Origin: a virus | DNA: 63,719 nucleotides | Strand: one strand, 5' to 3' | Virus record (IMG/VR): IMGVR_UViG_3300038441_001768 | Coordinates: 1 to 63,719 of that record | In this document: positions 25,840 through 34,384 of the stretch, one piece after another | Numbering within the stretch: position 1 is the stretch's first letter | Layout of the letters: every line of letters starts with the position of its first letter | Position numbers and translations under genes: made by a program | Notes under the pieces: generated by a model | Seen by the model: the letters and a program-made list of their open reading frames with translations, nothing else | Told to the model about the DNA's origin: nothing | The model's database searches: none

Positions 25840-26220
25840 TCACACGGGCCAGTGCCGGCCGCCCGCCTGCCCGAAGGCGCCGACGTACACCCGGTGCAGG
25901 TATCCGCCGGGCTGCCAGTGGGTACCCCGCCTGCCGGAAATAAACCTGTGACCCGTGCGGGCCATCACACGGGCCACCTCCGGGAACTGACGGTCCAGCA
26001 GAAGCGCGGACAGCTCCACCGCCACCGGCGCGACGAGAGCGGCGGCGTCCTCGTCCTTGGTGGCCTCGTGCACGGCGGCCCGGACGGCGAGGACCCGTAC
26101 GGCATCGGCCACGCACCCGGCCACGTCCGGCATCTCCGGGTCCGCCGTCCAGGCGTCGTGGATCTCCGCCGCGCGGCGGACGGTGTCGGTGAGGGTGGGA
26201 AGGCCGAGTGTGGCGGGCAT
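25840..26220 (-). CDS. Hypothetical protein divergent from the XRE regulator
   Basis: A 126-residue protein from ATG 26220 with a good CCGGAGGACATC leader. Mostly helical (TDTVRRAAEIHDAWTAD; CVADAVRVLAVRAAVHEATK) with a basic C-terminus (RTGHRFISGRR). Divergently arranged with the XRE-TPR gene over a shared region that has tandem 11-bp repeats, so the two are probably co-regulated. Function not recognised. Confidence 0.65.
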   Translation of the reverse strand: MPATLGLPTLTDTVRRAAEIHDAWTADPEMPDVAGCVADAVRVLAVRAAVHEATKDEDAAALVAPVAVELSALLLDRQFPEVARVMARTGHRFISGRRGTHWQPGGYLHRVYVGAFGQAGGRHWPV

Positions 26221-26292
26221 GATGTCCTCCGGGGGTTGCTGTCGTAATGGCCAGTCAACCCCCTGCCACGGCCCGCGCGTAGCTGCCAGACT

Positions 26293-26325
26293 GTAGGCCA
26301 GGCGTAGGCCAGCCGTAGACCAGAG
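26293..26325. promoter_or_regulatory. Three tandem 11-bp operator-like repeats
   Basis: GTAGGCCAGGC, GTAGGCCAGCC and GTAGACCAGAG lie head to tail, one helical turn each, in the divergent promoter region. This spacing suits cooperative binding by the adjacent XRE-type regulator. Confidence 0.7.
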
Positions 26326-26350
26326 ACCAGTGACCAGGACCGAGGAAGAC

Positions 26351-27646
26351 ATGTCGACAATCGGCGAACGCATTCGCGCCGCCCGGGAGGCCCGGACCCC
26401 ACGGTGCAGCCAGGCCGCCCTCGCGGACCAGTTATCGGAGCTGCGCTGGGGACGGCGGGGACACTGCGACCGGCAGCAGGTCTACCGGTGGGAGACCGGC
26501 CGGCGTATCCCGGTGGACTGGCTCCCCTACATCGAACAGGCGCTGGGCGTCGCCCTCCAGGATCACTTTCGCGGTGCTGCGGAAGTGACCGCCGGCCCGG
26601 ACGACACGGTGACCTCGGTCATGACCCTTGGGGGAGACGACGTGAACCGGAGGACGTTCCTCGCCGCCTCGGCCGGCGCGGGCCTGGCCGCCCTGGACCT
26701 CCCGGACCCCGAGGCGGTGACCCGGCGCGTGGCCCGGTCCGGCCCGGCGGCCGTCGGCATGGGCGAGGTGGCCGCCGTGCGCACCATGACCGGCACCCTC
26801 GGGGACGCGGCCTCGGAACTGGGCGGCGGACACGCGCGGCACCTCGCCGTGCGCTACCTGACCGAGGACGTACGCCGGTGGCTGGACGGCCGGTACACCG
26901 CAGCCGTGGGCCGGGAGCTGTTCGCGGCGACCGCCGAACTGGTCCACCTCATCGGCTGGATGGCGCGGGACGAGGGCAACGTGGGCCTGAGCCAGCGCTA
27001 CCTCGTCCACTCCGTACGGCTGGCCACCGAGGCCGGGGAGAACGAGCTGGCGGCGACCGCGCTGCGCGGGCTCGCTGACCAGGCCATCGACCTCGGGCAC
27101 ATCCCCACGGCGGTGCGGCTGGCCGAGGCGTGCGAGGAGCGCGGCCGGCGGCTGGACAACCCCAAGGCGCTCGCCTACTACCGCAACACCCTCGCGCGGG
27201 CGAAGGCGGCCGACGGCGACCGCGCCACGGCGGCCCGGCTGCTGTCCGCCGCGCAGGGCGCGATGGAGCACGCCCCGTCCGCTCCGGGGCAGTCGTGGGC
27301 GTCGCACTACAGCCACGGCCGGTGGGCGCACGACTCCGGGATGATCCACGCCCGGCTCGGTGACCTCGCCGCCGCCGAGGAGCACCTGAACCTGGCACTG
27401 GACATTCACGGCCTGGACCGCAAGCGCACGCGGGCCATCGTGCTCGCCGACCTGGGACACGTGCAGCTCAAGCGCGGCAACACCGCGCAGGCGCTGCACA
27501 CCTGGGACGACTTCCTGACGTGCTCCGCCGGCGTGCAGTCCACGAAGATCTCCGACGGCCTGGCCACCGTGGCCGCGCGACTGCCGTCCGTCCCCGACTC
27601 GCCGGCCGTCACCGACCTGCGCGAGCGGGTGTCCGCGCGGCTGTGA
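26351..27646 (+). CDS. XRE-family HTH regulator with TPR-like C-terminus
   Basis: A 431-residue protein, ATG 26351 after CGAGGAAGA. HTH at residues 1-70 (IGERIRAAREAR, CSQAALADQLSELRWG, QQVYRWETGRRIP); NRRTFLAASAGAGLAAL near 100, the odd stretch common in Streptomyces XRE-TPR proteins; then antiparallel helical repeats of TPR type to the end (AEEHLNLALDIHGL, LADLGHVQLKRGN). Such proteins sense small molecules or peptides in Streptomyces. It could control the graspetide cassette 80 bp downstream or lysogeny. Looks transferred from a host. Confidence 0.82.
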   Translation: MSTIGERIRAAREARTPRCSQAALADQLSELRWGRRGHCDRQQVYRWETGRRIPVDWLPYIEQALGVALQDHFRGAAEVTAGPDDTVTSVMTLGGDDVNRRTFLAASAGAGLAALDLPDPEAVTRRVARSGPAAVGMGEVAAVRTMTGTLGDAASELGGGHARHLAVRYLTEDVRRWLDGRYTAAVGRELFAATAELVHLIGWMARDEGNVGLSQRYLVHSVRLATEAGENELAATALRGLADQAIDLGHIPTAVRLAEACEERGRRLDNPKALAYYRNTLARAKAADGDRATAARLLSAAQGAMEHAPSAPGQSWASHYSHGRWAHDSGMIHARLGDLAAAEEHLNLALDIHGLDRKRTRAIVLADLGHVQLKRGNTAQALHTWDDFLTCSAGVQSTKISDGLATVAARLPSVPDSPAVTDLRERVSARL

Positions 27647-27728
27647 GCCCCGGAACACCCTGACCTCTTCCCACGGCCCGGCGTCCACCCGGCGCTAGGC
27701 TCGGCCCCTACACGAGAAGGAACAGACT

Positions 27729-28001
27729 GTGACCGCCACCCTCACCCCGTTCGCACTCCTCGTCGCAGACCCGGAGCCGCCCACCGACCGCACGCCGGCG
27801 CACACGTACGACCGGCTGCGCCAGCTCAACATCACCCCGGCCGGCGACGCCGTGGTGGACGTCGCCGACGTCTGGGCCACGACCATGACCCACAACAACA
27901 AGGGATTCAAGCGGGACGACGACTTCGCCGACGCCACGCCCGCGCTGGTCGGACCGACCATGACCCACAACTCCACCGGGCTCAAGAAGGACGACGACTG
28001 A
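27729..28001 (+). CDS. Graspetide (ATP-grasp RiPP) precursor peptide
   Basis: A 90-residue peptide from GTG 27729 after GAGAAGGA. The leader (TPFALLVADPEPP, YDRLRQLNITPAGDAVVDV) fits the putative ATP-grasp target RiPP family found next to SAV_5884-type maturases. The C-terminal part has two core repeats, TMTHNNKGFKRDDD (52-65) and TMTHNSTGLKKDDD (77-90). Thr residues followed by an Asp cluster are what ATP-grasp macrocyclases join by side-chain ester bonds. The final residues are the second Asp cluster. The ring pattern is not predictable here. Confidence 0.85.
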   Translation: MTATLTPFALLVADPEPPTDRTPAHTYDRLRQLNITPAGDAVVDVADVWATTMTHNNKGFKRDDDFADATPALVGPTMTHNSTGLKKDDD

Positions 28002-28003
28002 TC

Positions 28004-29011
28004 ATGCCGCTCCCACCCACCGTGCTTGTCGTCACCTCCCCCGGCGACCTCGGGGCCGACATGGTGATACGGCAGATTCAGGAACGCGGCGTCTCCATCC
28101 ACCGCGTCGACCCGTCGGACCTCGCGCGCCCGGGGGTCCTGACGATGACCGGTCTCTCGGACGGCGAGCCGCTACGGTTCACGCTCTCGGACGCGCACCG
28201 GTCCACCCTGTCGCAGTCGGTCGTGTCGGTTCTCTGGTGGCACCCCGGCCTGCCGGGCGGGTGGGAGCAGCAGGAGTCCCGCGTCATCCTGGAGGACTTC
28301 CTGTTCGGTCTCGACGACGTGCTGTGGGTCAACCACCCGCACCGCGCCCTGTCGGCGAGGCCGGGGCCGAGGCAGTTGCGGCTGGCCGCGTCGCTCGGGT
28401 TACGCACGCCGCCCGCCCTGTTCACCAACGACCCGAGCCGTGCCGTCACGTTCGCCCGGGAGCAGGGCGGCCGGGCGGTGTGCAAAACCCTCACCGCGCA
28501 CCCGTCCCGGTTCGTCCAGGCCCGGCTCACGACGGCCGAGGAGATCGAGGACGCGGCCGACAGCGTGCGCCAGGCCGTGTGCTACCTCCAGCGGCCGGTG
28601 GACAAGGTGTACGACGTCCGGCTGACCGTGGTCGGCGACCGCGCGTTCCCCTGCAAGGTGACCTCCGGGGGCGCGCTGGACTGGCGGGCCGCCCCGGAGC
28701 GGGACCTGCGGTTCGAGGCCGTGGGCGCCAGCCTGCCCCTGGTCCAGAAGGTGCAGCGGCTGATGGACGCGTTGGGCCTGGAGTACGCGGCGCTGGACTT
28801 CGCCGTCGATCGTGACGGCACGTGGTGGTTCCTGGAGGCGAACCCGTTCGGCCAGTTCGGGTTCGTGGAGGCGGCGACCGGCATGGTCATCTCGCGCGCC
28901 GTCTCCGACCACCTCGTCCAGACCGCGCTCGCCACCCGCGTCTACACCCCGGGAGGCGGCCACCGCGCGTCTTCCGGGGCGGCGTGGCAGCGGGGTTCCG
29001 CCGGCGCGTAG
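28004..29011 (+). CDS. ATP-grasp RiPP maturase, SAV_5884-like graspetide synthetase
   Basis: A 335-residue protein, ATG 28004, two bases after the precursor stop. Pre-ATP-grasp domain (VLVVTSPGDLGADMV...SVLWWHPG), WVNHPHRALSARPGPRQLRLAASLGL hinge, ATP-grasp domain with YDVRLTVVGD near 205 and metal ligands in DFAVDRDGTWWFLEANPFGQFGF (about 266-288). It should activate Asp/Glu side chains by phosphorylation and close ester or amide rings on the 90-residue precursor. No partner methyltransferase (TgmC type) or dedicated protease/exporter is adjacent. A hairpin follows. Confidence 0.85.
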   Translation: MPLPPTVLVVTSPGDLGADMVIRQIQERGVSIHRVDPSDLARPGVLTMTGLSDGEPLRFTLSDAHRSTLSQSVVSVLWWHPGLPGGWEQQESRVILEDFLFGLDDVLWVNHPHRALSARPGPRQLRLAASLGLRTPPALFTNDPSRAVTFAREQGGRAVCKTLTAHPSRFVQARLTTAEEIEDAADSVRQAVCYLQRPVDKVYDVRLTVVGDRAFPCKVTSGGALDWRAAPERDLRFEAVGASLPLVQKVQRLMDALGLEYAALDFAVDRDGTWWFLEANPFGQFGFVEAATGMVISRAVSDHLVQTALATRVYTPGGGHRASSGAAWQRGSAGA

Positions 29012-29023
29012 GGCCGCCCGCTG

Positions 29024-29051
29024 AGCCCCGGAACCGTCGGGTTCCGGGGCT
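29024..29051 (+). terminator. Terminator of graspetide cassette
   Basis: A perfect 12-bp stem AGCCCCGGAACC / GGTTCCGGGGCT with a 4-nt loop. The following 200 bases to the portal gene hold no convincing gene; they end with a promoter-like GGCTATTCGG...TACCAT. Confidence 0.85.
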
Positions 29052-29194
29052 TTGCTGTGGGAGTAGGCGATATGGCCTGGTGCGCGTATGGTGCGCGCAG
29101 TTCCCCGACTTCCTCGGGTCAGGGTGCGCAGGGGTGTGGGCCCCGCTGGTGGTGGCCGGCGGGGCCCACGCATGAGCCGGTCCCGGGCGTCCGT

Positions 29195-29226
29195 AAAACG
29201 GCTATTCGGATGATCGCGGCTACCAT
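29195..29226 (+). promoter_or_regulatory. Possible late promoter before portal gene
   Basis: CGGCTATTCGG followed about 17 bp on by GGCTACCATGCC. Similar pairs (GGCGATTC then TACCNT) precede the epimerase at about 14272 and the capsid gene at about 34385. A weak consensus from three sites. Confidence 0.4.
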
Positions 29227-29255
29227 GCCCCACGATCCGAGCCGGGGAGGTCCGC

Positions 29256-31097
29256 ATGCCGTGGTACGACGTATTCCGGGGACGAGGTGTCACCCACCCC
29301 TCCCCGCTGCCCGCGCCGCAGCCCGAGGCGCTGACGGCCGCCGCAGCAGAGCCACCCGGCCCGGAGACCAAGTTCCTGCGCCGCACGGACCGCTGGCAGG
29401 AAGAGGTCTGGCAGTTCCACGAGAGCCTGGGGGAGTTCAACTACGGCGTCTGGTGGCTCAGCAACATGCTGTCCCGGGTACGCCTGCGCGCCGCCAGGCT
29501 CCAGCCGGACAGCGACGAACCGGAGATCGTCACCGGTGGTACGGCCGCTGACCTGATGATGCGCCTCGGCGGAGGGGTCGCCGGGCAGGCCCAGCTCATG
29601 CGCCGCCTGACGGTGCAGCTCTCCCTCCCCGGTGAGGGCTACCTGGTCGGCGAGCAGGACGGCAAGGTGGAGCGCTGGCAGGTCCGGTCCGTGGACGAGA
29701 TCCGCGTCCAGTCCGGCAAGTACCAGGTGATGGACGAGGAGTCGGCGACCACCGGCCAGGACTGGCGGGACCTCGCGCCGGACCACCACGTCGTCCGCGT
29801 CTGGCGTCCGCACGACAGGTACTTCCACCTCGCCGACTCCCCGGCCCGCAGCGCGCGGGACATCATGCGCGAGCTGGAGCTGGTCAACCGGAAGATCACG
29901 TCTGAGTACCTGTCCCGCCTGGCGTCGGCCGGCCTCGTCCTGCTGCCGGACGAACTGACCTTCCCGGTACGCGAGGAGTTCGCCGACGAGCCCAACCCGC
30001 TCATGGCGGAGTGGATCGAGATCAGCGCCACCGCGATCCAGAACCCTGGCACCGCCTCCGCCGTCGTCCCCATCCCGCTGGTCGGTCCGGCGGACGCCAT
30101 CGACAAGGTGAAGCACATCGACTTCACCCTGAAGATCGACGAAAAGATCATCGAGAAGCGGGACAGCGCGATCAAGCGTCTGGCCACCAAGCTGGACATG
30201 CCCGCCGAGATCCTGCTGGGCATGGGTGACGTCAACCACTGGGGCGCCTGGCAGCTCGAAGAGGGCGCGCTGAAGACGCACATCGCCCCGGTGGCGGAAC
30301 TGATCTGCGACGCCCTCACGCGCGGCTACCTCCAGCCCCGGCTGGAGGCGTCCGGCGAGGACCCTGCCGCGTGGGTCGTCTGGTACGACATGAGCGAGCT
30401 GGCCATGCGCCCGGACCGCAGCGGCAACGCGACGCTGGCATACGACCGCATGGAGCTGTCGCCCGAGGCGTACCGCCGGGAACTTGGTTTCGGCGAGTCC
30501 GACAAGCCGGAAGGCGACGAGCTGCGCAACCTGGCCTTGAAGACCATCATCCGCACGCTGCCGTCCGGCGCCGCGTCCGCCCTCGCGCAACTGCTTGGCG
30601 AGGACGTCCCGCAGATCGTCCCCGTCTCCCCGCAGGACCCCGGCACGGCCGAGGCAGTGCAGGAGGGCAACACCCCGCCGCCTGCGGGCGAGCAGACGTC
30701 CGGGAGCCCTGCCGACCGCCCGGCCCCGCAGGGCGACCAGCCGCCGCCGACGCAGGACGAGACCGGGCCCCCGTCGCAGGCGGCGGCAGCGGAGCGGGCG
30801 CGGCTCCTCGTCCAGCAGGCGCGCACACAGCACATGCTCCGGGTCGGCGCGGCCGGCCGGTGGGAACTGCTGCACCCCGCGCTGTGCGGCGAGCACGAGT
30901 ACTCCTGTCCGTTCACGCACGCGGTCGCCACGGCGGCCCCGTCGGCACGGCCCGGGAGCAGCGGGACCTACCTGTGCCACCTGGACGCCTTCGGCCGCCT
31001 GGTGCTGGACGGCCGCAGCCCCTACGCGGACACCACGGCGATGATCTCTACGTCCCTGCGGCCGAGGGCGGTGAGCGGTCATGGAGCAGCACGCTGA
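29256..31097 (+). CDS. Portal protein
   Basis: A 613-residue protein, ATG 29256 after GGGGAGG. A DNA-entry portal is indicated by position (first gene of the head operon, before MuF/protease and capsid) and by sequence: W-rich N-terminal wing (FNYGVWWLSNMLSRVRLRAAR), central beta-rich stem with LPGEGYLVG, and helical LGMGDVNHWGAWQLEEGALK near 330. The tail from residue 470 is Pro/Gln-rich and then carries Cys/His (HPALCGEHEYSCPFTH). It overlaps the next gene by 17 bp. Confidence 0.85.
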   Translation: MPWYDVFRGRGVTHPSPLPAPQPEALTAAAAEPPGPETKFLRRTDRWQEEVWQFHESLGEFNYGVWWLSNMLSRVRLRAARLQPDSDEPEIVTGGTAADLMMRLGGGVAGQAQLMRRLTVQLSLPGEGYLVGEQDGKVERWQVRSVDEIRVQSGKYQVMDEESATTGQDWRDLAPDHHVVRVWRPHDRYFHLADSPARSARDIMRELELVNRKITSEYLSRLASAGLVLLPDELTFPVREEFADEPNPLMAEWIEISATAIQNPGTASAVVPIPLVGPADAIDKVKHIDFTLKIDEKIIEKRDSAIKRLATKLDMPAEILLGMGDVNHWGAWQLEEGALKTHIAPVAELICDALTRGYLQPRLEASGEDPAAWVVWYDMSELAMRPDRSGNATLAYDRMELSPEAYRRELGFGESDKPEGDELRNLALKTIIRTLPSGAASALAQLLGEDVPQIVPVSPQDPGTAEAVQEGNTPPPAGEQTSGSPADRPAPQGDQPPPTQDETGPPSQAAAAERARLLVQQARTQHMLRVGAAGRWELLHPALCGEHEYSCPFTHAVATAAPSARPGSSGTYLCHLDAFGRLVLDGRSPYADTTAMISTSLRPRAVSGHGAAR

Positions 31098-34000
31098 GGT
31101 GGAAGTCAACGAGGGTGGGGACCTGCTGCGCGGGCAACTTCCGCCGGACGCCGTGGCCGTGGTCCGTCGGCAGTCTCACCCGCACCCACCAGTCCTGACG
31201 GCCGCTGCCGACGGCTCGCACACGCAGGGTTGCATGATCGCCCTCATGCCGACGGCCGAGGACGCCGAACGCCTCGCGGTGCCCGGCGGCGAGCCGGCTG
31301 ACGAACTGCACCTGACGCTGTTCTTCCTCGGAGACGATGGCGCCACCTGGACCGAGGACCAGCGCGACACGCTGGAGAGCCGAGTAAGGAATCTCGTCGC
31401 GGGGCTGCCGACCGTACAAGCGAGGGCGTTCGGCGCCGCTCACTGGAACGGCGGCGGGGACTACCCGTGCTGGGTGTGGTCCGTCGGCGACGATCGGGAT
31501 GCAGAGCCTGCGGGCGGCTCCCTCGTGGAAGCCCGGGTTCTGGCTGGGACCGCACTCACCATGACGATGGACCTCCCGGAAATCCCCGAGCAGCACAGCC
31601 CGTGGGCCGCGCACGTCTGCGCTGCCTACAGCGACGACCCGGCGCTCCTGCCTGAACTGGAGCAGCGGCTGGGCCCGGTGACGTTCGACCGCATCCGGCT
31701 CAGCTTCGGCGATGACGACCGGGACATCCCGCTGTCCGGCGACGCGGTGACGGCCGCTGGCGGGCCGCTGCGCCGGGAGCCGACCGACCTGGAGCTGTCC
31801 AGCCGCGCCGACTTCGCGTCGGTACACGCCGAGTGGGAGGCCGCGACAGCCGGGGCGGTCCAAGCGCTGAAGTCCACGACGGCCGCGTGGCGCCTGGATC
31901 TGCGCGAGCAGATCGTCAAGCACCTCGCCGCCGACGACCCTGAACTGCTGCCGGACCTGACGCTATCCACCCTGGACGCCACCGCCACCCTGACCGGCCT
32001 CATGGAGGAGTACGCGGTCAAGGCCGGCAGGGCCTGCCAACGGGAGGCCGAGGCGCAGGGCGTGACCGTGCCGGACTGGTCGCTGCCCGAGGACGGCGAC
32101 GGCCCCGACGTACTCACCGCAGGGGTCGGCGGACGGCGACTGCTCACCTCCGTCGCCCGGCTCACCTCCGACCTCGCAGCCTCCGCCCTCGTGCAGGCGG
32201 CCAAGCGGAAACTGTCCGGGCTGCTGCGGTCCTCGGCCCCGGCAGAAACGGTGGCGGCGGAGGTGGACCGGGAGCTGGCCACGATGGACGACGCCGGGGT
32301 GCGCGCCTCGGTCGGCTCGGCCATGACGGCCGCGCAGAACGCCGGGCGGCACGCGGTGATGGAGGCCGCGCCGCCCGCCTCCACCTACGTGGCGAGCGAG
32401 ATCCTGGACAGCCGGACGTGCGGCCCGTGCAAGGTCATCGACGGCCGCACCTTCACCACCTTGGACGCCGCCGTCGCGGAGTACCCGGTCATGGGTTACC
32501 GGGACTGCACCGGCGCCCGCTACGGCAACGCCTGCCGTGGCTTCATCGTCGCCGTCTGGCAGGAGGTACGTACGGCGACCACGGCGAGCGGAGAGGAGAC
32601 CGGCATGCCCTGGCACAAAGTGGAGGGCCATTCTGGGTGTCCGGACGGCAAGCCGTGGGCCGTGGTCAAGGACGCCGACGGATCGGTGTCCGGCTGCCAC
32701 GCAACCGAAGACGACGCCGATGATCAACTGGCCGCGCTGTACGCGGCGGAGGGAGACAGCACCGTGACGAGCGCGACCGAGACGGCCGAGGCCCTGGGCA
32801 AGGGCGAGCCGAACCCCGGCACGAAGAAGGACAAGCGGCTGAAGGAGAACCAGTCGGCAGCCGGCGAGGAGGCGCAGTGCCCGCCCGGCATGGAGCCGGA
32901 CGAGGAGAGCGGCGAGTGCGTCCCGGTCGGCGAGCAGAAGGCAGCCGGGCAGGCCGAGGCGCTGGCGCACGGCGCGGCTGCCGACGCCGACCGGGTGGCG
33001 GGCAAGCCGGCTGCGGAGATAGGCGCCGACGGCGAGACGGCGCCGTGGCGTGGCCCGCTGACGGTGGAGGGTATCGAGACCGGCGACGGCCGGGAGTTCA
33101 AGGCGGACGCCCTCACGTGGGCTGACCTGCCGCTGCCGCTGCGCTGGAACAAGGAGGACTCCCACGGCGGGGAGCCCCGCACCATCGCCGTCAACGTGGG
33201 CCGGATCGACCGCATCTGGCGCGAGGACGGCGGCCTGATCATGGGCGAAGGCGTGCTGGACCTGTCCACCGACGACGGCCGCACCGTCCACGGGAAAATC
33301 AAGGGCCAGTTCCTGCGCGGTGTGAGCGTGGATGTCGACTCCATCAAGGACGCCGACATGGAACTGGTGTGGCCCGCAGACCCGGACGCCGACGGCGAGG
33401 GCCCCGACCCGTTCGACATGCTGTTCGCGTCCCCGGAGAAGGTCGTGTTCAACCGGGGCCGCATCCGCGCGGCGACCCTCGTGGACATCCCGGCGTTCGC
33501 GGAGGCGTACATCGCGCTGCTGGGTGAGGACGGCGCGGTCGTCGCCGGCGGCGAGCCCATCGGCGCGGTGCGCGAGACGCGGGTGGCCCGCTTCCGGTCC
33601 CTGACGGTGCAGGCGCCGCAGCGCCCGCCGGCCGCGTGGTTCGCCAGCCCGGCCCTGTCCGTCCCGACCGGGATCACCGTCACCCCGGAGGGCCGCGTCT
33701 ACGGACACGCAGCCCTGTGGGGCACCTGTCACATCGGGCAGGAGGGTGTGTGCGTGACGCCTCCGCACGAGGAGTCGCACCCGTACTTCATGACCGGCAA
33801 CGTGTGGTGCGACGACGGCGGGACCACCTCCGTCGGACAGATCACCGTCGGCACCGGGCACGCGCCGCTGTCGTACGGCCACCGGGCCGCCGCTGACCAC
33901 TACGACAACACCGGGGCCGCCGTGGCGGACGTCGCGGTGGGCAACGACGCGCACGGCATCTGGGTCGCCGGGTCCGTGCGGCCCGGCACCCCGGAGTCGC

Positions 34001-34275
34001 GCATCCACGAGCTGCGCGCGGCCGGGCAGGTGTCGGGCGACTGGCGTCGCATCGGCGGTCACCTGCGCCTCGTCGGCCTGCTCGCCGTGAACGTCCCCGG
34101 CTTCCCGGTGCCCAAGCTGAAGACGGCCCTGGCCGCCGGACAGCAGCTCGCCCTCGTCGCGGCGGGTATCCCGCAGCTCAGCGAGGGACTGACCGAGGAC
34201 GAGTTGGACCAGTGGGCCTACCGGCGCGTCCTGACCGCGCTGTCCCGCCGGGTCCACACCACCGAGGGGAGGTGA
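31081..34275 (+). CDS. 2H-phosphoesterase/MuF-like minor head protein/capsid maturation protease fusion
   Basis: A 1064-residue protein. Residues about 50-220: 2H phosphoesterase (2',5'-RNA ligase-like) with H77-L-T79 (ELHLTLFFLGD) and a second motif H178-V-C180 in which the usual Thr is Cys. Residues about 240-500: MuF-like head-morphogenesis domain ending in SRTCGPCKVIDGRTF and YGNACRGF. Then an acidic linker from about residue 510 (KVEGHSGCPDGKPW). Residues about 650-820: HK97-type prohead protease (LPLPLRWNKEDSHGGE, VSVDVDSI, ATLVDIPAFAEAYIAL). A further C-terminal domain follows. ATG 31081 is assumed; ATG 31234, right before the 2H domain, is an alternative. A phosphoesterase that could be packaged with the head is unusual. 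Confidence 0.82.
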   Translation: MEQHAEVEVNEGGDLLRGQLPPDAVAVVRRQSHPHPPVLTAAADGSHTQGCMIALMPTAEDAERLAVPGGEPADELHLTLFFLGDDGATWTEDQRDTLESRVRNLVAGLPTVQARAFGAAHWNGGGDYPCWVWSVGDDRDAEPAGGSLVEARVLAGTALTMTMDLPEIPEQHSPWAAHVCAAYSDDPALLPELEQRLGPVTFDRIRLSFGDDDRDIPLSGDAVTAAGGPLRREPTDLELSSRADFASVHAEWEAATAGAVQALKSTTAAWRLDLREQIVKHLAADDPELLPDLTLSTLDATATLTGLMEEYAVKAGRACQREAEAQGVTVPDWSLPEDGDGPDVLTAGVGGRRLLTSVARLTSDLAASALVQAAKRKLSGLLRSSAPAETVAAEVDRELATMDDAGVRASVGSAMTAAQNAGRHAVMEAAPPASTYVASEILDSRTCGPCKVIDGRTFTTLDAAVAEYPVMGYRDCTGARYGNACRGFIVAVWQEVRTATTASGEETGMPWHKVEGHSGCPDGKPWAVVKDADGSVSGCHATEDDADDQLAALYAAEGDSTVTSATETAEALGKGEPNPGTKKDKRLKENQSAAGEEAQCPPGMEPDEESGECVPVGEQKAAGQAEALAHGAAADADRVAGKPAAEIGADGETAPWRGPLTVEGIETGDGREFKADALTWADLPLPLRWNKEDSHGGEPRTIAVNVGRIDRIWREDGGLIMGEGVLDLSTDDGRTVHGKIKGQFLRGVSVDVDSIKDADMELVWPADPDADGEGPDPFDMLFASPEKVVFNRGRIRAATLVDIPAFAEAYIALLGEDGAVVAGGEPIGAVRETRVARFRSLTVQAPQRPPAAWFASPALSVPTGITVTPEGRVYGHAALWGTCHIGQEGVCVTPPHEESHPYFMTGNVWCDDGGTTSVGQITVGTGHAPLSYGHRAAADHYDNTGAAVADVAVGNDAHGIWVAGSVRPGTPESRIHELRAAGQVSGDWRRIGGHLRLVGLLAVNVPGFPVPKLKTALAAGQQLALVAAGIPQLSEGLTEDELDQWAYRRVLTALSRRVHTTEGR

Positions 34276-34280
34276 TCGTT

Positions 34281-34343
34281 ATGTGTGGCTGCAACCGTCC
34301 CGCACCGCCCCCGCCGCCCGAGCCGGAACCCATCGGCGGCTGA
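34281..34343 (+). CDS. 20-residue proline-rich microprotein
   Basis: ATG 34281 follows GGGGAGGTGATCGTT, one of the best ribosome sites in the region, 6 bp after the protease stop. It starts MCGCN and then has a run of five Pro and PEPEP. Expression is likely from the leader; the role is unknown. Confidence 0.5.
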   Translation: MCGCNRPAPPPPPEPEPIGG

Positions 34344-34384
34344 CCAGCAGCGACGGCCGGATCGTCTGAGCCTGTGTGGCTTTT

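Noticed and set aside
26432-27688. 418-residue leftward frame opposite the XRE regulator
   Set aside because: Shadow of a clear HTH-TPR gene.
29057-29551. 164-residue frame before and over the portal start
   Set aside because: Starts in the terminator tail and reads through the portal gene in another frame; no family features.
29220-31109. 629-residue leftward open frame opposite the portal gene
   Set aside because: Antisense shadow in high-GC DNA; the portal gene has a good start, family features and the right neighbours.
31963-34257. 764-residue leftward open frame opposite the MuF/protease gene
   Set aside because: No start context, composition-biased, opposite a clear coding gene.
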